Assembly (NCBI RefSeq): GCF_028554725.1
Contig: NC_071669.1
Location: forward strand, 33,346,001-33,410,000
Reading direction: 5' to 3'
Source of the DNA: Zeugodacus cucurbitae
Lineage: Eukaryota > Arthropoda > Insecta > Diptera > Tephritidae
Length of the DNA: 64,000 nt
Shown: positions 54,975-64,000 of the stretch, piece by piece
How positions within the stretch are numbered: position 1 is the first letter of the stretch
Layout of the letters: each line of letters starts with the position of its first letter
Position numbers and translations under genes: made by a program
The notes under the pieces: generated by a model
Database searches by the model: none
What the model was told of the DNA's origin: nothing
Seen by the model: the letters and a program-made list of their open reading frames with translations, nothing else

Positions 54975-55943
54975 CAGTAGTTTTCCGAAATAACGAATAT
55001 TCGTTTTAACGATCCAGGCAGGTCAGGGTCGCCGAAATAACGGTTCTTGATCGGATCCAAAAATCCGATTCAACCCTGGTATAGCAGAACCGGCTATTGT
55101 GGGGAATAATGAACATCGCGTTAGATGACTTCGATGACAATTAGGCTAGCCCGTTCCGGCAGGCCTGGGTAACCGTTACAACAATAACAAGCATCGGGGA
55201 TTTGTAGGTACTCAGTTTAACGAACAACATGATGAAAACATATGTAGGAAAATTCAAAAGAAATCTACAAATTGATTATCAACAAACTATTGAATTTGAT
55301 TAAAGAACTTCAATTTATTGATCAGCACCAAATAGAAGTACAAGTGTCGCAATTGTGTAAAAAATTAAGTGAAAGTGTTCACCATTTCGAATATATTAAA
55401 AAATAAGTTAATCCTTCCGAAAAATTAGAGGTCCAACTACAAAAGGGAAACATTCCGTGGTGAAGAATTTTCTAAATCGGACCTGAGCGCCAAAAAGATT
55501 CAAGGAAAGAGTGATTGTCCTTTTATCCAGTAATCTAAGTGGCCAAAAAGCTAAGAGCGGCAAAGAATAACAATATCAGTTTCGCAAAACGCATTGTACT
55601 GATTTAACTTCAGGATGGCTCCCATCGAATATTCTAACGAAGCGAACAACGATTAATTAAGTTTTTAAAAAGCTAGATATTTACAAGTATAATTATGTAA
55701 AAATATTTAATTTCACATTACTTCTTTTAAGGCAGCATTTGAATTGTTATGTTATGTTTTTTTCTTTATTTAACTAATAATTTAATAAAACAATTTATTA
55801 TACTGCAATATTAGAATATTTAACTAATTTTTATTGAAAAACATATCTCTAAGTGAGTTCTCGAATTAACTAAAAACTTAAACTTAAAATTCCATATAAC
55901 GAATTAGCCTGACAATTAATGTGTTCGTTATTTCGGAATAATG
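54975..55943. mobile_element. pogo-like family P2, second copy
   Basis: Starts CAGTAGTTTTCCGAAATAACGAA and ends with the worn inverse (ttcgttatttcggaataatg). It is inverted relative to 35005-40637. 55480-55620 has broken frames resembling a pogo transposase (GCTAAGAGC region, VLLSSNLSGQKA-like). A non-LTR tail is inserted at 55011-55190. Confidence 0.7.
55011..55190 (+). mobile_element. 5'-truncated non-LTR element tail (LOA-like)
   Basis: GC-rich segment ending 'caggcctgggtaaccgttac' plus (CAA)-type tail, inside the pogo-like copy: sequence on both sides ('cgttttaacg', 'atcggggatttgta') continues the P2 family. Such 3' ends are typical of fly LOA/I-type elements. No coding sequence. Confidence 0.55.
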
Positions 55944-56220
55944 TTTTATTATTTTTCAAAAACTCTATGTTGTTATCTGATTTATTCCATAGTTCTTCAG
56001 GTTCTAGCCACCTAACCCCTGAATGTCTACGGGTAGTGCAGAAGCGCATTAAGTGCATCAGTCGGACATGACTTGATAGCACAAGGCCCTGCACAGGCTG
56101 CTTCTGTATTCCATTTAATTGTCTCATGTTCTATTGTTTCTTTAGTGCATGCCACTAAACCGGTGCTCCATATGTACATATATATTGGTCTAATGACGGC
56201 CGTGTACATCCACATGATAC
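55940..56220 (-). pseudogene. Non-LTR reverse transcriptase C-terminal relic
   Basis: The minus strand reads MYTAVIRPIYMY, ETIKWNTEAACAGPCAIKSC and PTDALNALLHYP, which follow the pattern 'LYxxVIRPIxxYG...QRxAC..I.GA..(S/T)xPTxALNxLLxLxP' of the post-RT region of LOA/I/Jockey-type ORF2. Frames are broken and nothing else of the element is recognised. Confidence 0.65.
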
Positions 56221-56484
56221 GCTATTTTTTGCTCTTTTTTTCAATATTCATTTTCCAGTTGAGTTTTTGTCAATCTCAACCAGAGAGTTGTACCATTGAG
56301 TGTGGGGTATTTTGATTCTATTTATGATCATCAGTTCAGTCCGTTGTTTATGGATTTAACTTTCGTAGGGCTCTTTCCATAATCTAGCTGCCAGTTGAAG
56401 GGAACATGCTTTCACCCCTCCTCCGTTGAGTTGGAGTAGTATTTCATTCAGTTCCCTCTAATTACATAACTTGTTCGTGTTGCA

Positions 56485-56559
56485 GCGCGTTTTCGAGAGA
56501 ATGTTTTGTAGAAGATTTATGGTTCTTTAAACAATACCGACAACGTACGAACGATGAGC
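56485..56559 (+). pseudogene. RTE scrap at the BEL/Pao insertion site
   Basis: 'ttttcgagagaatgttttgtagaagattta...acgaacgatgagc' matches the RTE C-terminal region (compare 8838-8921). The LTR element begins right after gatgagc. Confidence 0.7.
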
Positions 56560-56919
56560 TGTTACGAACGATATGGCAGCATCATTAACGTAATCCTAAT
56601 TAGTTACGTTTTTTCCTAATTACTTACGTATGTCCTAATTACATACGCGCTTATTGCTATCGTGGCGAATTTTGATTGGTCGATTTGGAGAAACGGGGGC
56701 AATCAGAAGATCAGTTAGCAAAGAAGGAATAAATAGGCAAAAGCGGGAGCCGTTGCTAACAGATCGGCATTATCGCATTAGAGGGTAGAGTGTAAAGTAA
56801 ATTTTTTAATTCTCAGAACTAATTGTTAATTAATTTAAATTAAAATAATAAATTAATATAAATTAATTCAAAACTAGCGTTTTAGTTCGAATTGCAAAAA
56901 ATTCTTTATATTTTTTACA
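56560..56919 (+). repeat. 5' LTR of the BEL/Pao element
   Basis: Begins tgttacgaacgatatggcag and ends ttctttatattttttaca. Contains three 'cctaatta(g/c)(t)tacg' direct words (56595-56650), and AATAAA-type words near 56845 that could serve as poly(A) signal. The same 360 bases recur at 62622. Confidence 0.95.
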
Positions 56920-56973
56920 TCTTAAAAAATTTACTCTACCCTCATCGCGCATTCCATAGAAGTGGAAATTATA

Positions 56974-59900
56974 ATGTTGCGTGCTAACAATCCTGAGATG
57001 TCCGCTGTACCAGCTAACTTCGCTGGAGCTACCAGTCTCACTGCTTCTACAAGCTTCCCAATGGTGAGTAATTTGGAAGAAAGCAGTTCTACTGAAAGGC
57101 CTGCCGAACAAGGAATCTCTGTGATGCACGCTGAGAATTTGAACGTGGGCACCTCGTATGGAGCTCCACCACGTGTCGATGGGGTGCATACGGTATCACG
57201 CCCACAAATGCATTTTCATGGAAGCCAACCCGCAACTCCTGTTCACTCCGCAAATTCTATTGGTCCTCAAGGGCTACGTCGCCGGGCTGAGTTGCTACGT
57301 GAGCAGAGTGAAATTCTACGTCAGCGGGAAGCTTTACCGAGGGAACAGCACAGCTTCCTAGATCGCATAGACGCAATGGGTTTCGAAGATGACATAGATG
57401 AATACTCAATGCCTAGAGTCTCAACCGGGATGAGGGATCAGGCGCCTCTCCCATCACAAATATTGCAGTTACCTCCAGAATTTGTAGCGCCCTTTAATAG
57501 AGCCGTTTCAATCGCAAACTCTGTAAGTAATAGTGGACCTACGCAGCACAACAATATCCCAAATAGAACATCATCTGATCAACGAGGTGAAAGTAACCTA
57601 CAAGCACCTATCCTTCAATCGTTATTGGACAGGATACAGTCGTTAGAGCAACAGTTGCGACAGAACTCGACATTATTTCCGGAATGTCCTCCGCCGCAAC
57701 CAACGCATACAACTTTGCCTACAGCTGGACACGCTAACAGCCTGTCTTTTGGAGCCTCAGCTTATCGCCGGCTAACCAGGGATCAGGTGGCGTCTCGTAA
57801 CAGCCTTGCTAAAGAGTTGCCCAAATATGATGGCAAACCCAGCGAGTGGCCGTTGTTTTATGCTGCTTATAATCAATCGACAGATGTTTGTGGATTCTCT
57901 GACGAAGAGAATCTGTTACGACTGCGGCAGGCGTTGGAAGGTCCAGCGCGGAAGACAGTTAAAAATCTGCTACTTCACTCCTCATGCGTGAACCAAATTA
58001 TGGCTACGCTTCAAATGAGATTTGGACGACCAGAATTGATCATCAGTGTTTTGCAACGACAAATTTACGAATTGCCTCCTCCATCAGAGAGTCATCTGGA
58101 ATCTATAGTCGACTTTGCTGTAGAAGTGCAAAACATCTGTGCAACAATGTCAGTATCTGGCCTGATTAGTCATTTGAATAATCCCGAATTTGAACAGCGG
58201 TTGGTTTCGAAATTACCTGGGCTTCTACCGGCATACTGGGGCATGCATAAGCGAACCCTGACAGTATGCAATCTACAAAACTTCAGCGATTGGCTATTCC
58301 AGTTAGCTCAAGGGGCCAACTGCGTTATCGTCCCGAAGGAATCGGTAAGAGAGCGTAAACGCGGGACAGTTAATCATCATTTTAATTCGGTAAGATGTAT
58401 CGTTTGCGATGAAAACTGTGGTGAAGTTTTTAATTGTACCTCTTTCAAGGAAATGCCACGAAGTCAAAGGTGGCAAGTAGTTCGAAAATCGAAACTATGT
58501 CATCGATGTTTGAGAAAACATGCAACGAATAAATGTATTGCCGTTAAACCTTGCAGCGTTAATGGATGCACTCACAATCATCATCCGCTACTCCACAACT
58601 TAAACCTTAATCAAGCAGTAGCTGAAAAATCATCAAAAAACGTCAACGTGTTATCCGGAGCGCAGTCTGCCAATATAAATGCGCATATTTCAACCGGGAG
58701 TTGCACTCTGTTTCGAATACTTCCAGTAGTTTTACACTCAGGCCATTGTAGAGTGTCAACATACGCTTTCATAGATGATGGTTCGTCTCTTACCCTCATC
58801 GATGATGAGCTTTTAAAACGACTGAAAGTAAGAGGCACACCGCAACCACTCTGCCTACGTTGGACTGGTGACACACATCGTTATGAGAACGAGTCGGTCG
58901 TAGCCGACCTAAGCATATCAGCTCCAAATGGGCATAAGAAATTTGCTCTTAAGGGTGTTCGCTCCGTCAAGAAGCTTCATTTGCCTACGCAATCGCTTAA
59001 CGCTTTCAAATTGCAGTCCGATTTCAAACACTTGGAAGGGTTGCCATTGCAATCCTATTCGAACGCCATTCCGCAACTGCTTATTGGCTTAAATAACGCG
59101 ACATTAGGATCTCCTATAAAATCATTATATGGAGCAGAAAATGAACCAATTGCAGAAAAATCTAAACTTGGATGGACATTGAAAGGTCTTACGCCTGACC
59201 CATACGTTGATACCATACACCATGTCTACCATATTTGTGATTGCTCGGCAACAGCCGAACTGCTTGAAATTACCAAATCGTACATTTGCCTCGACAACTT
59301 GGGTGTGTCAACCAAACCTGTTGTCATAATATCTACGGAGGACGAGGCTGCTTTGGAGCAATTACAAAACCATACTATTCGTATTGGAAGTCATTTTGAG
59401 ACCAGTTTATTGTGGAAGCATCCGGACATCCAGATACCCGATAGCCTTCCAATGGCCTTATTTCGGGCCCGATGTCTACGGACAAAAATGCAACGCGACC
59501 ACAAACTGGCTGAAACTCTTAACCAAAAGATTCACGATTATATGCAGAAGGGGTACATCAGACGTTTAGGGCCATCGGACGCTGCCGTAAAAAAATACTG
59601 GTATTTGCCGATTTTTGCAGTAACCAACCCCAACAAACCAGGAAAGATTCGATTAGTCTGGGACGCAGCTGCTAAGGTAAATGGCATATCTCTAAACAGC
59701 ATGCTGCTGAAAGGTCCCGATCTAACCACCCCTTTGCACAAGGTGCTCTTTAAGTTTCGACAAAAGCGAATTGCAATCACTGCCGATATTGCTGAAATGT
59801 TTCATCAAGTTCGTGTCCGAAAAAAAGATCAGAACTTCCAACGCTTTCTTTGGTATGAACCAAACGCTAATGAGCCAACTACGTTTGTCATGACGGTGAT

Positions 59901-62655
59901 GACCTTTGGGGCTACATGTTCACCAAGCTGCGCACAATATGTCAAAAATAAGAATGGTGAAGAATTCAAACAGGAGTACCCTAATGCTTCAAAGTGTATA
60001 ATCGAAAATCACTACGTCGATGATATGTTGGTGAGTGTGGATACTGAAGAAGAAGCTATAAGATTAGCACAAGATGTTCGGCATATTCATTCGCTAGGGG
60101 GCTTTCATATAAGAAATTTTTTGTCCAACTCTAGTCGAGTACTGACTACCCTAAATGAGCATCCATTAGATGCGCTATCTCTCGATCTTAATAATGAGCT
60201 GCCTACTGAGAAGGTTTTAGGCATGTGGTGGATTACATCCAGCGACCATTTCGCCTTTCGTGTATCCGCTAAGTACAGAAATTCTGACATATTTCTATGT
60301 CAACGGCGACCTACTAAACGTGAGGTCTTGAGCCTGGTGATGACTATATACGACCCTCTTGGGCTAATTGGATTCTACGTAACATATGCCAAAGTCATCT
60401 TACAAGGGATATGGAGAGCTGGATGCGACTGGGATGTCCCAATCCCTGATGACCAATTTACCAAGTGGCTAAAATGGATTAAATTTATTCCAAAAATTGA
60501 GAGTTTGAGAATCCCACGATGCTACATGAGAACCACGATTGACGGAGTTCCTCAAATTACATTACATACATTTGTTGATGCAAGCGAAAGCAGTTATGCG
60601 GCAGTGTGTTATCTTCGATACTCATACGGCGATACAATTAACTGTACAATGGTCGCTAGTAAAACAAGAGTAGCCCCACTTAAGTTAGTATCTATACCTC
60701 GTTTAGAACTGAAAGCAGCTCTCTTAGGAGCTCGCCTCGCCAAACATGTAATTGAATCGCACTCTATCCACATTGATAAACGCGTTTTTTGGTCAGATTC
60801 ACGTACGGTATTAGCTTGGCTACAATCCGATCATCGCCGTTATAAACAGTTCGTAGCCTTCCGAGTTAGTGAAATCCTAGAGTTGACTGACGTCAAGGAA
60901 TGGCACTGGGTTCCAACTGGAGAAAATGTTGCTGATGAAGCTACCAAATGGAATGGTGATCCTGACTTTTCGAACGACAGTCGGTGGTTTAAGGGGCCAC
61001 CGTTTTTATACCTCTCGCATGGAAAGAGGTTTATGTCTGATGAAGCACAATGTGTTTCAACTGAAGAGCTGCGTCCGCAGTTTACCGGCATTCATAACTC
61101 AACCTTAGAACAGCTTGAAGTAGTACCAGAACCTTCAAGATTTTCAACTTGGAACCGTTTACTTCGTGGAACCGCTATGACTATGTATTGCTCTCGGATT
61201 TGGTTAAGTGTTATTCGAGACAATCAATTCATTGGTGATGCACCAAATAGTGAAGATTTTCGTAAAGCGGAGCGCTGTCTTTGGAGAAAAGTCCAGCATG
61301 ACAGCTTCAAAGACTCTATCAAGTCTTTAGAATCCGGAAAGGTTATTGACAAATCTAGTAATATTTTCAAACTATCACCTTATCTGGATGACTACGGAGT
61401 TTTACGAATAAACAGTAGAGTTAAGATACATGGGCGGCCAGACCAAGTATTGTTGCCTTCAGATCATCACGTTACGCATTTAATTATAAATTATTTTCAT
61501 ATAAAGTATCATCATGGCAGCTTGGAAACAGTGATCAACGAAATAAGGCAATTCTACTGGATTATAAAACTTCGCACGCTGGCCAATAAAATTCGACGCA
61601 ATTGTCAGTATTGTAAAAACAAATCATCTCAACCTCGACCACCTATGATGGCCTGTCTACCTCCAGCCCGGACTTCAGCATTTAGTCGACCGTTTTCCTA
61701 CGTAGGCGTTGACTACTTCGGCCCACTCCTGGTTACGGTTAAAAGGAGTACAGAGAAAAGATACGGAGTGTTGTTCACCTGTTTAACAACTAGAGCAGTT
61801 CACATCGAAATTGCATACTCGCTATCAACCGACTCCTGTAATTTAGCTATACGTAATTTCATGGCCCGCCGAGGGAGTCCTTTAGAAATATGGAGTGACA
61901 ATGGTACAAACTTCAAAGGTGCTGAAAGGGAGTTGAAATCAGCATTTGAACTGTTAGATAAAAATCTTCTAACGAAGACGTTTACCTCTGCTGCAACTAA
62001 TTGGCGTTTTATACCACCCGCTTCGCCCCACATGGGTGGAGCCTGGGAGCGGTTGGTCCGGTCAGTAAAGCAGATACTGAAACAAATTCTGACAACTAAC
62101 CGTCCAAGTGACGAACTACTTCGTGCAGTCTTAATGGAGGTCGAAATGACTATTAACTCTCGTCCATTAACTTACATCCCCATCGACCACGAAGAGGAGG
62201 AAGCACTCACGCCTAACCATTTCCTGCTAGGTAGCTCAAGTGGTGTTAAGCCAATCGCAGAACCAGTTACTGAGACCACTTTAATGCGTCGTAACTGGCG
62301 AACATCACAGCAACTAGCCGATGCATTCTGGAGACGCTGGATTTTGGAGTATCTACCCACCATAACCAGGCGAACCAAATGGTTTTCGGATGTAAAGCCT
62401 ATTCAAATCGGTGATATTGGGTACATCGTTGACCCCAATAGTCCAAGAAACTGCTGGCCTAAAGGCAGAGTGATTCAGGTACGAAAAAGTGATGATGGAA
62501 AAGTCAGAAGCGCTACTCTGAAGACCTCTTGCGGCATCTTTGAGAGACCAGCTGCCAAAATAGCCGTTCTAGATTTGATGAGTTTGGTACACCCTGATCA
62601 ACAGGATATACCGGGGGGGAGTGTTACGAACGATATGGCAGCATCATTAACGTAA
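56974..62655 (+). CDS. BEL/Pao Gag-Pol polyprotein
   Basis: 1,893 codons from ATG 56974 (upstream frame is open but lacks an ATG; GTG at 56962 is no eukaryotic start) to a TAA at 62653 inside the 3' LTR. Order by residue: Gln/Asn-rich Gag with a coiled coil (~90-130) and a DUF1759-like region (~270-460); Cys/His knuckles (CIVCDENC ~475, CHRCLRKHATNKC ~510); aspartic protease of Pao type (FIDDGSSLTLID ~600); reverse transcriptase (IRLVWDAAAK ~892, NHYVDDMLVS ~1012 with the catalytic Asp pair); RNase H (HTFVDASESSY ~1197, WSDSRTVLAWL ~1272); integrase with a zinc-binding HHCC region (~1500-1550), core Asp in VDYFGP (~1579), Asp in WSDNGTNF (~1641), Glu in GGAWERLVR (~1690); C-terminal DUF5641-like part (RRTKWFSDVKPIQIGD). 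It supplies all functions for replication inside the cell. No stop or frameshift was seen. Confidence 0.95.
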   Translation: MLRANNPEMSAVPANFAGATSLTASTSFPMVSNLEESSSTERPAEQGISVMHAENLNVGTSYGAPPRVDGVHTVSRPQMHFHGSQPATPVHSANSIGPQGLRRRAELLREQSEILRQREALPREQHSFLDRIDAMGFEDDIDEYSMPRVSTGMRDQAPLPSQILQLPPEFVAPFNRAVSIANSVSNSGPTQHNNIPNRTSSDQRGESNLQAPILQSLLDRIQSLEQQLRQNSTLFPECPPPQPTHTTLPTAGHANSLSFGASAYRRLTRDQVASRNSLAKELPKYDGKPSEWPLFYAAYNQSTDVCGFSDEENLLRLRQALEGPARKTVKNLLLHSSCVNQIMATLQMRFGRPELIISVLQRQIYELPPPSESHLESIVDFAVEVQNICATMSVSGLISHLNNPEFEQRLVSKLPGLLPAYWGMHKRTLTVCNLQNFSDWLFQLAQGANCVIVPKESVRERKRGTVNHHFNSVRCIVCDENCGEVFNCTSFKEMPRSQRWQVVRKSKLCHRCLRKHATNKCIAVKPCSVNGCTHNHHPLLHNLNLNQAVAEKSSKNVNVLSGAQSANINAHISTGSCTLFRILPVVLHSGHCRVSTYAFIDDGSSLTLIDDELLKRLKVRGTPQPLCLRWTGDTHRYENESVVADLSISAPNGHKKFALKGVRSVKKLHLPTQSLNAFKLQSDFKHLEGLPLQSYSNAIPQLLIGLNNATLGSPIKSLYGAENEPIAEKSKLGWTLKGLTPDPYVDTIHHVYHICDCSATAELLEITKSYICLDNLGVSTKPVVIISTEDEAALEQLQNHTIRIGSHFETSLLWKHPDIQIPDSLPMALFRARCLRTKMQRDHKLAETLNQKIHDYMQKGYIRRLGPSDAAVKKYWYLPIFAVTNPNKPGKIRLVWDAAAKVNGISLNSMLLKGPDLTTPLHKVLFKFRQKRIAITADIAEMFHQVRVRKKDQNFQRFLWYEPNANEPTTFVMTVMTFGATCSPSCAQYVKNKNGEEFKQEYPNASKCIIENHYVDDMLVSVDTEEEAIRLAQDVRHIHSLGGFHIRNFLSNSSRVLTTLNEHPLDALSLDLNNELPTEKVLGMWWITSSDHFAFRVSAKYRNSDIFLCQRRPTKREVLSLVMTIYDPLGLIGFYVTYAKVILQGIWRAGCDWDVPIPDDQFTKWLKWIKFIPKIESLRIPRCYMRTTIDGVPQITLHTFVDASESSYAAVCYLRYSYGDTINCTMVASKTRVAPLKLVSIPRLELKAALLGARLAKHVIESHSIHIDKRVFWSDSRTVLAWLQSDHRRYKQFVAFRVSEILELTDVKEWHWVPTGENVADEATKWNGDPDFSNDSRWFKGPPFLYLSHGKRFMSDEAQCVSTEELRPQFTGIHNSTLEQLEVVPEPSRFSTWNRLLRGTAMTMYCSRIWLSVIRDNQFIGDAPNSEDFRKAERCLWRKVQHDSFKDSIKSLESGKVIDKSSNIFKLSPYLDDYGVLRINSRVKIHGRPDQVLLPSDHHVTHLIINYFHIKYHHGSLETVINEIRQFYWIIKLRTLANKIRRNCQYCKNKSSQPRPPMMACLPPARTSAFSRPFSYVGVDYFGPLLVTVKRSTEKRYGVLFTCLTTRAVHIEIAYSLSTDSCNLAIRNFMARRGSPLEIWSDNGTNFKGAERELKSAFELLDKNLLTKTFTSAATNWRFIPPASPHMGGAWERLVRSVKQILKQILTTNRPSDELLRAVLMEVEMTINSRPLTYIPIDHEEEEALTPNHFLLGSSSGVKPIAEPVTETTLMRRNWRTSQQLADAFWRRWILEYLPTITRRTKWFSDVKPIQIGDIGYIVDPNSPRNCWPKGRVIQVRKSDDGKVRSATLKTSCGIFERPAAKIAVLDLMSLVHPDQQDIPGGSVTNDMAASLT

Positions 62656-62981
62656 TCCTAATTAGTTACGTTTTTTCCTAATTACTTACGTATGTCCTAA
62701 TTACATACGCGCTTATTGCTATCGTGGCGAATTTTGATTGGTCGATTTGGAGAAACGGGGGCAATCAGAAGATCAGTTAGCAAAGAAGGAATAAATAGGC
62801 AAAAGCGGGAGCCGTTGCTAACAGATCGGCATTATCGCATTAGAGGGTAGAGTGTAAAGTAAATTTTTTAATTCTCAGAACTAATTGTTAATTAATTTAA
62901 ATTAAAATAATAAATTAATATAAATTAATTCAAAACTAGCGTTTTAGTTCGAATTGCAAAAAATTCTTTATATTTTTTACA
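62622..62981 (+). repeat. 3' LTR of the BEL/Pao element
   Basis: Same as the 5' LTR over all 360 bases as far as I can tell by reading. The polyprotein stop codon falls 34 bases inside it. Confidence 0.95.
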
Positions 62982-62987
62982 ATGAGC

Positions 62988-63349
62988 CTTGACCATAAAC
63001 TGCAGTCAAATGGATTCAAATCTGGACTCACAGATGGCCAATCATTTGCAGCTATGAAATCAGGAATCATTCTCGAAATATTAAATTTTTAAAAATCTCA
63101 GAAACCTTCGCTTTTTTCCCCACTTATGTAAAGCAATTACCATAATTCGTTTTCCTTTAGTTCCTCACTCCATTGTTAATAAGCGAGTGTAAACACTGAA
63201 CCGATTGCACAGCCACACAAAAAAGTTTTATTATGACCTGGGGATAATACTAGGTGTGTTATATGTTTTTGGGGTAGCTGGATGCGAATCCGATTTCAAG
63301 CGATTTCAATGAAATTTTCAAAAAAGCGTCCACTATATTGGACACGCCA
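62988..63349. other. Non-coding DNA
   Basis: Between the LTR element and a DINE-like copy; no gene or repeat recognised. Confidence 0.3.
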
Positions 63350-63698
63350 TTTTTATACTCACGCAACAAAGTTTCTAAAGAGGGTATTATAGTTTTGTTC
63401 ACATAACGGTTGTTTGTAAGTTATTTAGTTATATATAGGGTCCGTTCATGCAACGCTTAACTTGAGTAAAATTAAAATATCTTGACTTGGTACACCTGTC
63501 CTTGGGACCGTGAGAGGGTTGTTTTCGAAAATGGGCAAAATCGGACCATAAAATGGAGAAAAGCGTAAACCTATAAAGTGTCATAACTAAGCCATAAATA
63601 AAGTTATGGAAGTAAAATTTTATACAAAGGATCTCACTAGGCAGGGGAATATTTGGATGTAATTTTTTGGGGGAAGTGTGTGTGGCCCTGTTCTTATA
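63350..63698 (+). repeat. DINE-like element, 5' part, cut by a Tc1-family insertion
   Basis: Starts tttttatactcacgcaacaaag and continues through 'gagagggttgttttcgaaaatgggc' and 'taaagttatggaagtaaaat' to 63698, where a transposon end begins. The gtctgtccgtcc core is missing (deleted near 63440). Confidence 0.75.
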
Positions 63699-64000
63699 CA
63701 GGGTTATACGTCAAATGTTAACGCAAAATTTGGTTGCACGTGTTCGCCGAATAAGTGAGATAACGGTACTTTTATTTTTCAAAATTTTGCTAAAGTGCGG
63801 CAAATACATATATTTGTTTTTATAAATTTGCAGCGAAATTGACGATGGTGTCTAATCGAAAAGAAATAATTGTCGACGGAAGAAAAATCAGTATAAAATT
63901 GTGGCAGGAAGGAAATTCCAACCGCGAATTTGGGCGCATTTTAGGAAGATCGAACTGTTCAGTGTATACCGTGACAAAAACTTTAGAGGTGAAGCATACA
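63699..64000 (+). mobile_element. Tc1-family transposon, 5' part (runs off the window)
   Basis: A TA (63697-63698) precedes cagggttatacgtcaaatg, a plausible terminal inverted repeat, 146 bases before the transposase ATG. The other end is outside the window, so the inverted repeat cannot be checked here. Confidence 0.6.
63845..64000 (+). CDS. Tc1-like transposase, N-terminal 52 residues (partial)
   Basis: Open from ATG 63845 to the window end. MVSNRKEIIVDGRKISIKLW is followed by QEGNSNREFGRILGRSNCSVY, a helix-turn-helix of the paired-like type that in Tc1 proteins binds the inverted repeats (basic start, 'GxSxREIGRILGRSxSTV' pattern). No lesion is seen in the visible part; the DDE domain lies beyond the window. 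Confidence 0.7.
   Translation, partial: MVSNRKEIIVDGRKISIKLWQEGNSNREFGRILGRSNCSVYTVTKTLEVKHT

Larger units (their letters stand above)
56560..62981 (+). mobile_element. BEL/Pao LTR retrotransposon, apparently intact (6,422 bp)
   Basis: Two 360-bp LTRs (56560-56919 and 62622-62981), TG...CA ends, flanked by atgagc on both sides (56554-56559, 62982-62987). Read base by base they look identical, implying a very recent insertion. One uninterrupted Gag-Pol frame lies between them. A polypurine stretch (ccggggggga) precedes the 3' LTR. No envelope gene. The internal leader is only about 54 bases, and no primer-binding site of the usual TGG type adjoins the 5' LTR. Confidence 0.96.

Noticed and set aside
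56962..56973. GTG start four codons before the first ATG of the BEL/Pao polyprotein
   Set aside because: GTG is not used as a normal start in nuclear genes; ATG at 56974 is preferred.

Overview
The window is AT-rich nuclear DNA of a fly. The single clear host gene encodes a protein of the NUDT21/CPSF5 (CFIm25) family that closely follows the fly and human orthologues. Its promoter carries a DRE (TATCGATA), two small introns are of dipteran size, and the repeats (I/Jockey, RTE and LOA non-LTR elements, pogo/Tigger, hAT, Tc1, BEL/Pao, DINE-1-like elements) are those of higher Diptera. A tephritid or related acalyptrate fly is my guess; the genus cannot be read from the sequence.

Layout. 1-1810: I/Jockey-type non-LTR element on the minus strand (start of ORF2, broken ORF1). 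1955-2890: DINE-like fragment and a dead Tc1 transposase. 2890-13955: a 4.18-kb segment present twice in tandem, almost identical; only the first copy holds an RTE retrotransposon, so the second is its empty site. 14.7-24.3 kb: MITE, LTR-element remnants, RTE scraps, an exon-like piece with duplicated splice junctions, a LOA-like element lacking its RT, and a short spliced reading frame. 24.4-54.3 kb: the Cpsf5 gene, five coding exons on the plus strand, 702 coding nt (234 aa) spread over 29.2 kb. Introns 1 (18.0 kb) and 2 (9.2 kb) are packed with transposons: DINE-1-like elements mostly in the sense orientation, a 2,058-bp pogo/Tigger element with one frameshift, hAT relics, a Helitron helicase relic, and a four-deep nest (pogo-like > DINE-like > RTE > hAT MITE) at 35005-40637. 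54.9-56.5 kb: second pogo-like element and non-LTR relics. 56560-62981: a young BEL/Pao LTR element with 360-bp LTRs that look identical and one uninterrupted polyprotein frame. 63.35-64.0 kb: DINE-like element broken by a Tc1-family transposon that runs off the window.

How it works together: apart from Cpsf5, a core subunit of pre-mRNA 3'-end cleavage factor Im, the window is a record of transposon accumulation. Nesting, target-site duplications and filled/empty sites give a relative order of events. I found no tRNA, rRNA, CRISPR or operon. I see no new multi-gene system; the most informative signals are structural: the filled/empty RTE site in a tandem duplication, the four-level nest, transposons lying against the promoter and an acceptor of Cpsf5, and a few unexplained exon-like pieces.
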